DNA from: Brockia lithotrophica
GTDB taxonomy: Bacteria > Bacillota > Bacilli > Thermicanales > DSM-22653
Length of the DNA: 64,000 nucleotides
Assembly: GCF_003633725.1 (NCBI RefSeq)
Contig: NZ_RBIJ01000001.1
Location: forward strand, 689,302-753,301
Direction of reading: 5' to 3'
The position numbers were made by a program, and so were the translations under genes. The notes beneath the pieces were generated by a model. The model did no database searches, had not been told where the DNA came from, and was given only the letters and a program-made list of their open reading frames with translations. Every line of letters begins with the position of its first letter. Within the stretch, counting starts at the first letter, position 1. Shown here piece after piece: positions 36,186 through 44,841 of this stretch.

Positions 36186-37421
36186 TCAGTTCGTAGGGGC
36201 CCCGCCCTGCGGCGTACCTTCTCCGTCTCGAAGGGCGCGGAAGGCCGACAGCACGCGATCGACGTCGGCCTCCGTGCCCACGGAAATGCGAAGCCCGAGC
36301 GGCGGGAAGGGACGGACGACGACGCCCGCGCGCTTCAGGCGGACGTGGGCCTCGCCGATGGCGATTTCCCGCGCCTTCCCAGGAAGGCTCCCCGCCGGGC
36401 ACTCGGACGACGCGAGCAACCTCCGGGCCTCTTCGGTAGCCCAGGGCACGAAGACGAAGTTCGTCTCCGAAGGAAGTACGGGGTACCCGAGTTCCCGCAA
36501 CTCGCGGGCGAGGCGCTTCCGCGCCGCGCGCGTGCGCCGAACGACCTCGAGGACGTGCGCCTCGTCCTCGAGCGCCGCCTCCGCGGCCCGCTGGGCGAGG
36601 GCGGAGAGGTTGAAGGGGCGCCGTGCCTCTTCCAAGAGCTCTACGAGCTCGGGGTGTCCTACGGCGTAGCCCACGCGCAGTCCCGCAAGACCGTAGGCCT
36701 TGGAGAACGTCCGAAGCGCCAGGACGTTCGGCCGTCGCCGTGCGAGTTCGACGCCCGACGGCGCCGCACCGGGTGCGACGTATTCGGCGTACGCCTCGTC
36801 GTAGACGAGGAGGACGCGGTCGGGAAGTTCGGCGACGAAGGCCTCCAGCGCCGCGGGATCCACGGTCGTGCCCAGGGGGTTGTCCGGCACGTCGAGCCAC
36901 ACGAGGCGCACGTCTTCGTTCCTAAGGACGCCCTCCGCCAAAGCTGCGAGGTCGTGCCGTCCCTCCTGTACGGGAACTTCTACGGCCGTCGCGCCGAAGA
37001 GGCGCGTGAGGATCGGGTACATGGCAAAGCTCGGTCGGCTCATCACGGCCGCCGCGCCGGGTTCCAAAAAGCGGGCGGCGATCGCCTGCAGGACGTCTTC
37101 GAGTCCGGCGCCGACAAAGATCCACGAAGGGGCGACTCCGTGCCGGCGCGCAAGCGCCGCGCGCAAGGAGCGGGAAGCCCCGTCCGGATAGCGCAAAAGG
37201 ACTTCCGGATCTCCTACGGCCTCCCGGAGCGCGGCGAGAACCCGGGGGGAAGGGCCGTAGGGGTTTTCGTTGGAGGAAAGCTTGGCGACATCCGCCGGAG
37301 TCAGACCCGCTTCCCGCGCCACGTCTGCCGGAGATTCTCCGGGCACGTAGCGGACGAGGCCGCTTCGGGCGTTCGCACGCACGCGAACCCCTTCGAAGGG
37401 CGGTTCAGAGGGCGAGGTCAC
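36186..37421 (-). CDS. hisC: Histidinol-phosphate / aromatic aminotransferase
   Basis: PLP-dependent class I/II aminotransferase, 411 residues. In the trp-hisC-tyrA context it probably serves both histidine and Tyr/Phe synthesis, as in Bacillus. Visible are KLSSNENPYGPSP, the PLP lysine in TFSKAYGLAGLRVGY and a C-terminal RISVGT with the phosphate-binding Arg. The usual NPNNPTGT loop reads DVPDNPLGTTV. GTG 37421 follows GGGGGAG and overlaps the end of the asnB-like gene by 17 bases. Confidence 0.92.
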   Translation of the reverse strand: MTSPSEPPFEGVRVRANARSGLVRYVPGESPADVAREAGLTPADVAKLSSNENPYGPSPRVLAALREAVGDPEVLLRYPDGASRSLRAALARRHGVAPSWIFVGAGLEDVLQAIAARFLEPGAAAVMSRPSFAMYPILTRLFGATAVEVPVQEGRHDLAALAEGVLRNEDVRLVWLDVPDNPLGTTVDPAALEAFVAELPDRVLLVYDEAYAEYVAPGAAPSGVELARRRPNVLALRTFSKAYGLAGLRVGYAVGHPELVELLEEARRPFNLSALAQRAAEAALEDEAHVLEVVRRTRAARKRLARELRELGYPVLPSETNFVFVPWATEEARRLLASSECPAGSLPGKAREIAIGEAHVRLKRAGVVVRPFPPLGLRISVGTEADVDRVLSAFRALRDGEGTPQGGAPTN

Positions 37422-39372
37422 GGGAAACTCCCCCTTTATCCGGAGATGCGCCCGCACGTGCCGCCGAGGCGAGGAAGACCTCCGACCACAGGGCGAGGGC
37501 GTAGAGGACGTAGAGCTTGCGGGCGTTGTCCCGCCTTCCCTCCGCGTGTTCGCGGGCGAGCGAAGCGGCGTAGTCTACGTCGAGAAAGGCGGCTGCTGGC
37601 GATTCGGCGATGCGGGCGACGATCCGGTCGGCATACCCTTGGCGCAGCCAGTCGCGAAGCGGTACGGGGAAGCCGAGCTTCGGCCGATCGACGACGTGCG
37701 GGGGAAGGATGTCGCGGAAGGCTTGGCGGACGACGTACTTGCTCTGCCCTCCGCGTACCTTGAACGACGAAGGGATGCGCGAGGCAAGGCGGTAGACGTC
37801 GAAGTGCATGAAGGGCATTCCCAGGTGCACCCCGTGCGCCGCCGTCGAGCGCTCGCCCTTTACGAGAATGTCCCCGGGAAGCCAGAGGTTGAGGTCGACG
37901 AGCTGCATGCGGGCGACGTCGTCCACGGCAGGCGGCAAGGAGGCGTAGACCTCCTTTGCCCAGGAAAAGGCGTCGCGTGCTCCGCGAAGCGCGTCGCGAA
38001 CCTCCGGTCGGAAGGCCGCAAATCGGTCTTCGGTGAAGACCTTGGCGTTCCCCACGTAGCGCTCCTCCAAGGGGGTCACGGAGCGCAAGAGGTAGTTTTT
38101 CCCGTAGAATCCCGGGAGGCTGCGAAAGAGCGTGCGGAGCGCGCGGCGTACCGGTCCGGGGAGGTGGGCGGCCCAGGAGATGGCGGCCGGCTCCAAGTAA
38201 ATGCGGTACCCTCCGAAGAACTCGTCGGAGCCTTCGCCGGAGAGGACCTTGCGCACGTACTCTGAGGCGCGCCCCACGAGGAGGTAGAGCCCTACGGCCG
38301 ACGGATCTCCGAGGGGCTCGTCAAAGGCGAAGGCGGCCTCCGCCGCGCGCCCGAAGTACTCCTCGGGCGTCACCGGCCAAGAGCGGTGCTTCGTCCCCAG
38401 GAAGCGCGCCGTCGCCTCCGCCAAGGGACATTCGTCGTTCGGGCCCCCGAAGCATACGGAAAACGTCGGCACGTCTCCGCGCCTTCGGGCGAGCGCCGCC
38501 AGGATCGAAGAATCGACTCCGCTGGAGAGAAGTACGCCGGTTTCGCCGGGAATCCACTCCGCATCGAACGTCCGCTCTACCGTCGCGCGGATCGCGTGCG
38601 TCCAGAACTCCTCCGTCCGCTCGACGGGATCGACGGTCGGGGTAAAGTAGCGCACTTCCTCCGTACCCGCGGGGCGAACGCGGAGGAAGTGGCCGGGACG
38701 AAGGCGGAATACCTCGCGAAACGGCGTAAAGGGGCCGGGGACGTACTGCAGGGTGAGGTACATGAGCAAGGCTTCGAAGTTTACCTCGGGCGCCTGCGAG
38801 AGGGCGGGAAGGAGGGCCTTGAGCTCGGATGCAAAGGCCAAACTCCCGCCCCCTGCGGAGTAGAACAAAGGACGAACGCCGAAAGGATCGCGGACGAGGT
38901 ACAGTGTCTCCGCTTCGGGGTCATGGAGCACGAGGACGAAGGCGCCGTGGAGGTAGGAAAATGCGCCTTCCCCGAACCGGTCGTAGAGGGCGAGGATCGC
39001 CCGTTCGACTTCGTCCCCCGTCGAAGTCTCCGGAAGCCTCCCCCCGAACAGGAGGCGGGCGTAGCGCAGGATTCCGCGTGCGTTGGCCGGCCTTCCGTCG
39101 AAGAGGGCGTAGCGTCCCGTTCGGAGGTCTATGGCACCCCGACGCACGCCGAGGGCCTTCACCTCCCCCTCCGAAGCCCCGGGAGATCCTCGGTCGATCC
39201 AAACGCCGATTCCGATTCCTTCCCGCCGATAGGCGATTTCCGGAGAACCCCGGTGCAACGCACGCCCGGCCATCGCCTCGAGGACGCCGTCGCGAGACGG
39301 GCCCTCTTCGCCGACCGTTCCGTCCTCCGCATGAGACCGAACGAAACGTGCAACACCCCAAAGCCCGCTCAT
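37405..39372 (-). CDS. asnB: Asparagine synthetase-like protein with altered glutaminase site
   Basis: A 655-residue AsnB-like protein: an N-terminal class II glutamine-amidotransferase domain (about 1-210), then an ATP-pyrophosphatase synthetase domain with the PP-loop LLSSGVDSS and GEGSDEFFGGY. It normally makes asparagine from aspartate, glutamine and ATP. The start MSGLWG has Ser2 where the family has the catalytic Cys2, and the NGEIYN motif reads DGRPAN. Glutamine hydrolysis is therefore probably lost, leaving ammonia use or another substrate. ATG 39372 with GAAGGAG ten bases upstream is well supported. The gene is inserted between trpA and hisC, which are adjacent in Bacillus. Confidence 0.82.
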   Translation of the reverse strand: MSGLWGVARFVRSHAEDGTVGEEGPSRDGVLEAMAGRALHRGSPEIAYRREGIGIGVWIDRGSPGASEGEVKALGVRRGAIDLRTGRYALFDGRPANARGILRYARLLFGGRLPETSTGDEVERAILALYDRFGEGAFSYLHGAFVLVLHDPEAETLYLVRDPFGVRPLFYSAGGGSLAFASELKALLPALSQAPEVNFEALLMYLTLQYVPGPFTPFREVFRLRPGHFLRVRPAGTEEVRYFTPTVDPVERTEEFWTHAIRATVERTFDAEWIPGETGVLLSSGVDSSILAALARRRGDVPTFSVCFGGPNDECPLAEATARFLGTKHRSWPVTPEEYFGRAAEAAFAFDEPLGDPSAVGLYLLVGRASEYVRKVLSGEGSDEFFGGYRIYLEPAAISWAAHLPGPVRRALRTLFRSLPGFYGKNYLLRSVTPLEERYVGNAKVFTEDRFAAFRPEVRDALRGARDAFSWAKEVYASLPPAVDDVARMQLVDLNLWLPGDILVKGERSTAAHGVHLGMPFMHFDVYRLASRIPSSFKVRGGQSKYVVRQAFRDILPPHVVDRPKLGFPVPLRDWLRQGYADRIVARIAESPAAAFLDVDYAASLAREHAEGRRDNARKLYVLYALALWSEVFLASAARAGASPDKGGVSRDLAL

Positions 39373-39929
39373 CCCGCGCCATCTCCTTCGCCAAGGGCAG
39401 AATCGTTTCTTTGAGATGTCGACCGCTGCTTCGTCGGGGAACGCGCCTTCCCAAAGCTCTTCCCGCGAGTTGCCCGGTAAAGTTTCGTCTTGCCCGCCGA
39501 CGGCAGACGAGGGGGTCGCCCCGCGCACCGCCCCACGGCTTCCTTGTCGTCGGAACCCCGCGTTTGCCGGGAGGAAACCACGGAAATCGTCGGAGTCCTC
39601 GGAAAAACCGGGAAGGAGGGAAGTCCCCAGAACACGACTATCTTACTCCCAAGGCCGCCAAGGTGCAACGCGCAACGGGGATGCGCAGGATGCCCGTCCG
39701 GGAATATGTCCCTCCGGGCGCTCTCCCCCTGCGCCTGCGGGAGTCTAGGTACCGATGCGCAGGATGCCCGTCCAGGGGCGCGTCCCTCCGGACCTGGCGG
39801 GGAAACCCGCGCGCGGCGCGCGCCCTTACGCCTTCTAAGGAATTTCTAAGATTGGCGAGGTACGGTAAAGCCGGAGGCGGAAAACGCCTCCCTATCCCAA
39901 AGCGAAACCAAGGGAAAGGAGGGAGACAT
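39373..39929. other. Intergenic region with a divergent pair and direct repeats
   Basis: 557 bases between the divergent asnB-like gene and the secreted-protein gene. No gene is supported: the short frames present lack ribosome binding sites. It contains a 38-base imperfect direct repeat (described separately). No promoter with both boxes was confidently seen. Confidence 0.4.
39680..39791. repeat. Imperfect 38-bp direct repeat
   Basis: Copies at 39680-39717 and 39754-39791 begin identically (GATGCGCAGGATGCCCGTCC) and end identically (GTCCCTCCGG), differing only in the middle. Start-to-start spacing is 74 bp, upstream of the secreted-protein gene. Origin unknown. Confidence 0.6.
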
Positions 39930-40532
39930 ATGCTCCTTTCGGGGAAGCGCCTGGGTGCCGCGCTCCTCGGAGTCGCCCTTCTCGGGGGCGCTCTGGCGCA
40001 CGTCGCCTCGGCGGAAGGCACGACCGGGAACCAAGCGCCCGGTCAGGGGACGGGGAACCCCCCGGGCATCTCTGCACAACAAGGTCAGGCGGCGCAAAAG
40101 GCGGTCCGCGGCGCCAAGAGCCTCATCGCCCGCTTCGCCGAGGCTCTAGGAATGGACCGTAAGGCCCTAGCGGCGGAACTCCGAAGCGGCAAGTCCGTCG
40201 CGGAAGTTGCCCAGGAGAAAGGCGTATCTACGGACGCGCTCGTCGCCAAGGCGCTCGAAGGCGTCAAGGAACGCCTCGACAAGGCGGTGGAAAACGGCCG
40301 GATCACGGCCGAAGAGCGCGACAAGCGGCTCGAGGAGGCCAAGGTGCGCATTCAGGAGCGCATCGAAGCCAAGGGGACGGATGCGCAGCTCCGCTCCCGC
40401 CTCCATCGGCCGGATTCCGCACCTGCACCCCATGAAGGGAAGGCCGAGCACGGCGCGAAGAAGCACGCGCCGGGCGGTAAGGGTGCCGGAAACGGCGCCC
40501 CCCGCAGCAATTCCTCGGGCTCCAACGCCTGA
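39930..40532 (+). CDS. Secreted helical protein of unknown function
   Basis: A 200-residue exported protein. A clear signal peptide (LGAALLGVALLGGALAHVASA, cleavage after about residue 28) is followed by a Gln/Gly-rich stretch. A helical domain follows with GKSVAEVAQEKGVSTDALVAKAL and GRITAEERDKRLEEAKVRI, patterns common in small exported Firmicute proteins of DUF2680/YckD-like type. The tail is basic and Gly/Asn/Ser-rich. ATG 39930 follows AAAGGAGGG. It lies on the opposite strand within the aromatic supra-operon and has its own terminator. Confidence 0.75.
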   Translation: MLLSGKRLGAALLGVALLGGALAHVASAEGTTGNQAPGQGTGNPPGISAQQGQAAQKAVRGAKSLIARFAEALGMDRKALAAELRSGKSVAEVAQEKGVSTDALVAKALEGVKERLDKAVENGRITAEERDKRLEEAKVRIQERIEAKGTDAQLRSRLHRPDSAPAPHEGKAEHGAKKHAPGGKGAGNGAPRSNSSGSNA

Positions 40533-40579
40533 GGAAGTTTCCCTCCTTCGCGTAAGGGCATCGCACCGCACAACGATTG

Positions 40580-40612
40580 GCCCGGAAGGTCTACGCCTTC
40601 CGGGCTTTTTTT
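40580..40612 (+). terminator. Strong rho-independent terminator
   Basis: GCCCGGAAGG (40580-40589) pairs with CCTTCCGGGC (40596-40605), followed by seven T. It ends the secreted-protein gene. Confidence 0.9.
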
Positions 40613-40678
40613 CGGGCACGGACTCGCCCGAAAAGCTCGGCGGGTTCCGGCGATACGGCGGCACCTACCGCCCGAGCC

Positions 40679-41482
40679 TCACCATACCCCGGAAAAGAGT
40701 TCACGCACGAACTCCTCCACGCTTCCCCCCTCGGCCCACAGGTGGGCGAGGGCGCTCCCGACGATGATCCCCTCCGCGTGCGGGGCGAGCATCTCCACCT
40801 GCTCCTGGCGGTGGATCCCAAAGCCTACGGCTACGGGAAGAGAGGTCGCCGCCCGAATTTCCGCGAGGAAGGCGAGGAGCTCCTCGGGCAACCGCTCCCG
40901 CACGCCCGTCGTGCCCAGAGAGGATACGGCGTAGACGAACCCCTCCCGCCCCGCAAGCCGCTCGGCGATCCGCCCGCGGCTCGTGAGGGCGACGAGGGGG
41001 ATGAGGGGAATGCCGACCGCGCGCAGGAAGCCGAGGACGTCGCCCGACTCCTCGGGAGGCAGATCGGGTACGAGCACGGCGTCGACGCCGGCCGCAAGCG
41101 CCTCACGGGCGAAGCGTTCCGCCCCAAAACGAAAGAGAGGATTCGCATACGCAAAGAGGACGAGCGGGAGGGCGAAGCCCTCGTCCCGTAAGGAGCGCAC
41201 GAAGGCCAGGGCCTCTCCGATCCCGATTCGGTGGCGGAGCGCCCGCACCGCCGCTTCCCGGAGAACCGGACCGTCCGCCAAGGGATCGGAGTACGGGACG
41301 CCGAGTTCCACGATCCCCGCTCCTGCGCGGGCAAGCTCCCAAAGGCGCGCGCGCGTCTCTTCGGGCGTCGGATCGCCTAGGGTGAGGTAGGGGATGAAGA
41401 GGGGACGCGGCCCTCTGCGGAAGGCCGCCTCGATCGCCGCCGTCCCCCGGAGGTCGCGGGAGCCGTCGGAAGCCGCGTTCAT
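40679..41482 (-). CDS. trpA: Tryptophan synthase alpha chain
   Basis: Cleaves indole-3-glycerol phosphate to indole and glyceraldehyde 3-phosphate. The 267 residues show [12 protein letters not shown], the catalytic Glu in [26 protein letters not shown] with the catalytic Asp neighbourhood, and GFGIHRQEQ. The ATG overlaps trpB by four bases (ATGA). Last trp gene of the operon before the inserted genes. Confidence 0.95.
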   Translation of the reverse strand: MNAASDGSRDLRGTAAIEAAFRRGPRPLFIPYLTLGDPTPEETRARLWELARAGAGIVELGVPYSDPLADGPVLREAAVRALRHRIGIGEALAFVRSLRDEGFALPLVLFAYANPLFRFGAERFAREALAAGVDAVLVPDLPPEESGDVLGFLRAVGIPLIPLVALTSRGRIAERLAGREGFVYAVSSLGTTGVRERLPEELLAFLAEIRAATSLPVAVGFGIHRQEQVEMLAPHAEGIIVGSALAHLWAEGGSVEEFVRELFSGVW

Positions 41483-42747
41483 CCCCGATCCCCCTGGGTA
41501 CCCTCGTCGACGAACTTCACCCCTCGGGCTTCCAAGAGTTCGAAGACGTGCCCGAGGTCCTTGTCCCCCCGGCCGGAGAGGTTCACGAGGATCGGGCCGG
41601 GAAACTCCTTCGCCCAACGCTTCGCGTAGGCGACGGCGTGGGCGCTTTCGAGCGCCGGGATGATCCCTTCGAGACGCGTGAGGTCGAGGAACGCCTCGAG
41701 TGCCTCGTCGTCGGTCACCGCCTCATAGCGCACGCGCCCGATTTCCTTGAGGTAGGCGTGCTCCGGACCGACGCCCGGGTAGTCGAGCCCCGCGGAAATC
41801 GAGTGCGCCGGCAGGACGTTGCCCAGCTCGTCCTGAAGGATGTAGGACTTCGCTCCGTGGAGAACGCCCACTTCTCCGGCGGTGAGGGATGCGGCGTGCT
41901 TTCCCGTGGAAATCCCCAAACCCCCGGCTTCCACGCCGACGATTTCCACGGGGTCGTCGAGAAAGGCGTAGAAGAGGCCGATCGCGTTGCTCCCGCCGCC
42001 GACGGAGGCTACGAGTCCGCGGGGAAGTTCGCCGGTCATCTCGAGGAACTGCGCCCGCGCCTCCTCCCCGATCACCCGCTGGAAGTCGCGAACGAGCGAC
42101 GGGTACGGGTGCGGACCGACCGCGGAGCCGAGGAGGTAGTACGTGTCCTCTACGTGCTCCACCCAGTAGCGGATCGCCTCGCTCACGGCGTCCTGGAGCG
42201 TGCGCGTACCCGTGGTTACGGGAACGACCTTTGCGCCGAGGAGGCGCATGCGCGCCACGTTGGGGGCCTGACGGCGCATGTCCTCTTCGCCCATGAAGAT
42301 CACCGCTTCCATGCCGAAGCGCGCGGCTACGGTAGCCGTGGCCACGCCGTGCTGTCCCGCCCCCGTCTCCGCCACGAGACGGCGCTTCCCCAAGCGCTCC
42401 GCAAGGAGCGCCTGGCCCAGAGCGTGGTTGATCTTGTGCGCTCCCGTGTGGTTCAGGTCTTCGCGCTTGAGGTAGACGGGCGCGCCGTACGCCTCGGAAA
42501 GGCGCGGCACGAAGGTCACGGGCGTAGGACGTCCGGCGTATTCGCGAAGGAGCCGCCGGTACTCGGCGAGGAAGTTTTCGTCCTTGAGGTAGGTGTGGTA
42601 CGCCTCCTCGAGCTCCTCGAGGGCGCGGACGAGCGTTTCCGGCACGTAGCGGCCGCCGTACGGGCCGAAGTGGCCGTCGCCCTCTCCGTAGGGACGGGCG
42701 ATCTTCTTGCCCCCTTCGGGGGATTCCGTGGATGCGCTTTGAACCAT
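41479..42747 (-). CDS. trpB: Tryptophan synthase beta chain
   Basis: PLP enzyme joining indole and serine to tryptophan; channels indole from TrpA. The 422 residues contain [19 protein letters not shown] with the PLP lysine, [41 protein letters not shown] and [11 protein letters not shown] 42747 follows GAGGAGG. Only one trpB is in the window, of the TrpB1 type. Confidence 0.96.
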   Translation of the reverse strand: MVQSASTESPEGGKKIARPYGEGDGHFGPYGGRYVPETLVRALEELEEAYHTYLKDENFLAEYRRLLREYAGRPTPVTFVPRLSEAYGAPVYLKREDLNHTGAHKINHALGQALLAERLGKRRLVAETGAGQHGVATATVAARFGMEAVIFMGEEDMRRQAPNVARMRLLGAKVVPVTTGTRTLQDAVSEAIRYWVEHVEDTYYLLGSAVGPHPYPSLVRDFQRVIGEEARAQFLEMTGELPRGLVASVGGGSNAIGLFYAFLDDPVEIVGVEAGGLGISTGKHAASLTAGEVGVLHGAKSYILQDELGNVLPAHSISAGLDYPGVGPEHAYLKEIGRVRYEAVTDDEALEAFLDLTRLEGIIPALESAHAVAYAKRWAKEFPGPILVNLSGRGDKDLGHVFELLEARGVKFVDEGTQGDRG

Positions 42748-42792
42748 CGAATTCGACCTCCTCGACGATGATCGAACAAGCAAACGTTCGCC

Positions 42793-43596
42793 CTATTCTC
42801 CCGCCCCTCCGCGCACCGCGCGGACGAAGGCGCGAATGCGTTCCGGGTCCTTTTCCCCGTCCCGCTCGACTCCCGAGGAAACGTCGACGCCGTCCGGTCG
42901 GTAGGTGCGGAGGAGTTCGCCGACGTTTTCCGGCGTGAGCCCGCCCGCAACCCATAGGCGCGTCTCCAACGCATCGGCGAGGGCGCGCCAGCGCGGAAGG
43001 ACTTCCCAAGGAAACGTACGCCCGGTACCCCCGCCCGGCGAATCCACGAGGACGGCGTGAAGGGGGACGCGCACGCCCTGGACGAGGGAAAAGTCCTCCG
43101 GACCGACGGCGAGGACGACGGGAATGCGAAAGGCAAAATAGACGTCCTCCACCTCCCGCGCTTCGGCGACGCCGTGAAGCTGAAGGACTCCGAGCGGCCC
43201 GCGGGAGAGGACGGCCTCGATCGCCCTAAGGCTGGGCCGTACGAAGACCCCCACGCGCTTGGGAAGGCGCCGCTTTGTGGAAGGGGCGGAGTCCTCCTCG
43301 GACGCCCCGCCCTCGCCCGCCGCTTCGACGGCACGCCCCCCTCCTTCCGGAGGATTCGAAAGTCCCAACTTCAGGGTAAGCGCCTCGCGGCGACGCACTT
43401 CCCGGGCGTACGCGTGCAGAAGCTCGTGGTAGGCGGCGGGGGAAATGTAGCGGCGGCTCCCGGGAACGAAGACGAACCCGGCGTACTCTACTTCCAGGTC
43501 CGTGAGGAGGAGGAGCGTGTCCAACTGCCGCACCCCGCAGACCTTGATCGTCGGAGCGGATTCCCCCCGCGTCGCAGCAAGGTCCACCGCATTCAC
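42793..43596 (-). CDS. trpF: Phosphoribosylanthranilate isomerase with internal insert
   Basis: Amadori rearrangement step of tryptophan synthesis. Conserved parts are IKVCGVRQLD with the catalytic Cys, AGFVFVPGSRRYISP, VGVFVRPS, VLQLHG, VDSPGGGTGRTFPW with the catalytic Asp, VAGGLTPENV and GVDVSSGVE. At 267 residues it is about 60 longer than usual. The excess is largely a hydrophilic, low-complexity insert at about residues 65-113. GTG 43596 follows GGAGG. Confidence 0.9.
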   Translation of the reverse strand: MNAVDLAATRGESAPTIKVCGVRQLDTLLLLTDLEVEYAGFVFVPGSRRYISPAAYHELLHAYAREVRRREALTLKLGLSNPPEGGGRAVEAAGEGGASEEDSAPSTKRRLPKRVGVFVRPSLRAIEAVLSRGPLGVLQLHGVAEAREVEDVYFAFRIPVVLAVGPEDFSLVQGVRVPLHAVLVDSPGGGTGRTFPWEVLPRWRALADALETRLWVAGGLTPENVGELLRTYRPDGVDVSSGVERDGEKDPERIRAFVRAVRGGAGE

Positions 43597-43749
43597 CCCC
43601 TCGTACCTCCGTAGCGTACCACAGGAAAGGACGGGGCGCACCGGAGCGCGGCCTCGCGGCGACGAGGGGAGGACCGGGCGTGCGCCCTCCGCCGGGAGGC
43701 AACGGGGGGAACGCGGGCTCGGCCGGACGGGCGGCGGAGCAAACGAGGC

Positions 43750-44586
43750 CTACGAAATCGGCCCCACAAGGGAGCGCACGGCGGCGGCGACGTCCGCCTG
43801 GCGCATGAAGTGCTCACCCACGAGCACGGCGCGCACGCCGAGCCGGGCGAGACGGGCCACGTCCTCGGGGCGGGAAATTCCGCTCTCCGCCACGACGATC
43901 GTCCCCGGCGAAAGAAGCGGTACGATGCGTTCGGAAACCCCGAGGTCGACGCGGAAGCTCGTCAAATCCCGGTGGTTGATCCCCACCAACCGGGCTCCCG
44001 CGCGCACCGCCTTTTCCGCATCGAACTCGTCGTGCACCTCGACGAGGGCGTCGAGGGCGAGGGATCGGGCATGTTCGAGGAGCGCGGCCAAGGTCGCCTC
44101 GTCGAGGATGCGGGCGATGAGGAGGACGGCGTCGGCCCCGTGGACGCGGGCGAGGTCGATCTGCACAGGGTCAAAGACGAAGTCCTTCCACAGGACGGGG
44201 CGCCCGACGGCACGGCGGAAAAACGAGACGTAGAGAGGATCGCCGGCAAAGTGCACACGCTCCGCGAGGACGGAAAGGGCGTCGACTTGGGCCTCCGCGT
44301 AGCCGCGGGCGACGGCGTAGACGTCCCACGGCTCGCGAATCGTCCCCCGAGAAGGGCTTCGCCGCTTTACCTCGGCGATCACCGCCACGGGCCGGGGGGA
44401 AACGACGAGCGCCCGGGCAAAGGCGAAGGTCCCTTCCGGCGCTTCGGCGCCCGCGGAAACCGCCTCTTCCGCAAGCTTTCGGGCGAGGTATGCGAGGTCC
44501 GCCGCGCTCGCGCGCAGCCCCTCGACCTCTCGCCTCTTGTCGGCGAGGATCTGCGCGAGGAAACTCGAAGGAGATTCCAACCCCAT
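43750..44586 (-). CDS. trpC: Indole-3-glycerol-phosphate synthase
   Basis: Ring closure step to indole-3-glycerol phosphate. The 278 residues show FLAQILADKRREVE, the catalytic KRRSPSRG, VLWKDFVFDPVQI, VEVHDEFDAEKA, GINHRDL and AESGI. The start ATG 44586 lies inside the first copy of a 137-bp tandem duplication, with AAGGGGG just upstream. A second, identical start copy at 44723 is out of frame with the gene. Confidence 0.92.
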   Translation of the reverse strand: MGLESPSSFLAQILADKRREVEGLRASAADLAYLARKLAEEAVSAGAEAPEGTFAFARALVVSPRPVAVIAEVKRRSPSRGTIREPWDVYAVARGYAEAQVDALSVLAERVHFAGDPLYVSFFRRAVGRPVLWKDFVFDPVQIDLARVHGADAVLLIARILDEATLAALLEHARSLALDALVEVHDEFDAEKAVRAGARLVGINHRDLTSFRVDLGVSERIVPLLSPGTIVVAESGISRPEDVARLARLGVRAVLVGEHFMRQADVAAAVRSLVGPIS

Positions 44587-44841
44587 GCACCCCCTTGGCG
44601 ACCGCCGCTGTACTTCCCCGAGAAATGCGGCCGAAGGACGAACGTCAGCCGGCCGTGGGGGCCGCGTCGGGAACGTCGCCCCCCCTTTGCGCCAGCTCCG
44701 CGGCAAGGAGATTCCAACCCCATGCACCCCCTTGGCGACCGCCGCTGTACTTCCCCGAGAAATGCGGCCGAAGGACGAACGTCAGCCGGCCGTGGGGGCC
44801 GCGTCGGGAACGTCGCCCCCCCTTTGCGCCAGCTCCGCGGC
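44568..44841. repeat. Perfect 137-bp tandem duplication at the trpD/trpC junction
   Basis: Bases 44568-44704 and 44705-44841 are identical. Each unit holds the last ~20 codons and stop of trpD, the intergenic part and the first codons of trpC. The true trpD end is in the 44705-44841 copy and the true trpC start is in the 44568-44704 copy, so neither protein is altered. The trpD-trpC gap grows from 58 to 195 bases. 137 is not a multiple of three. Confidence 0.97.
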
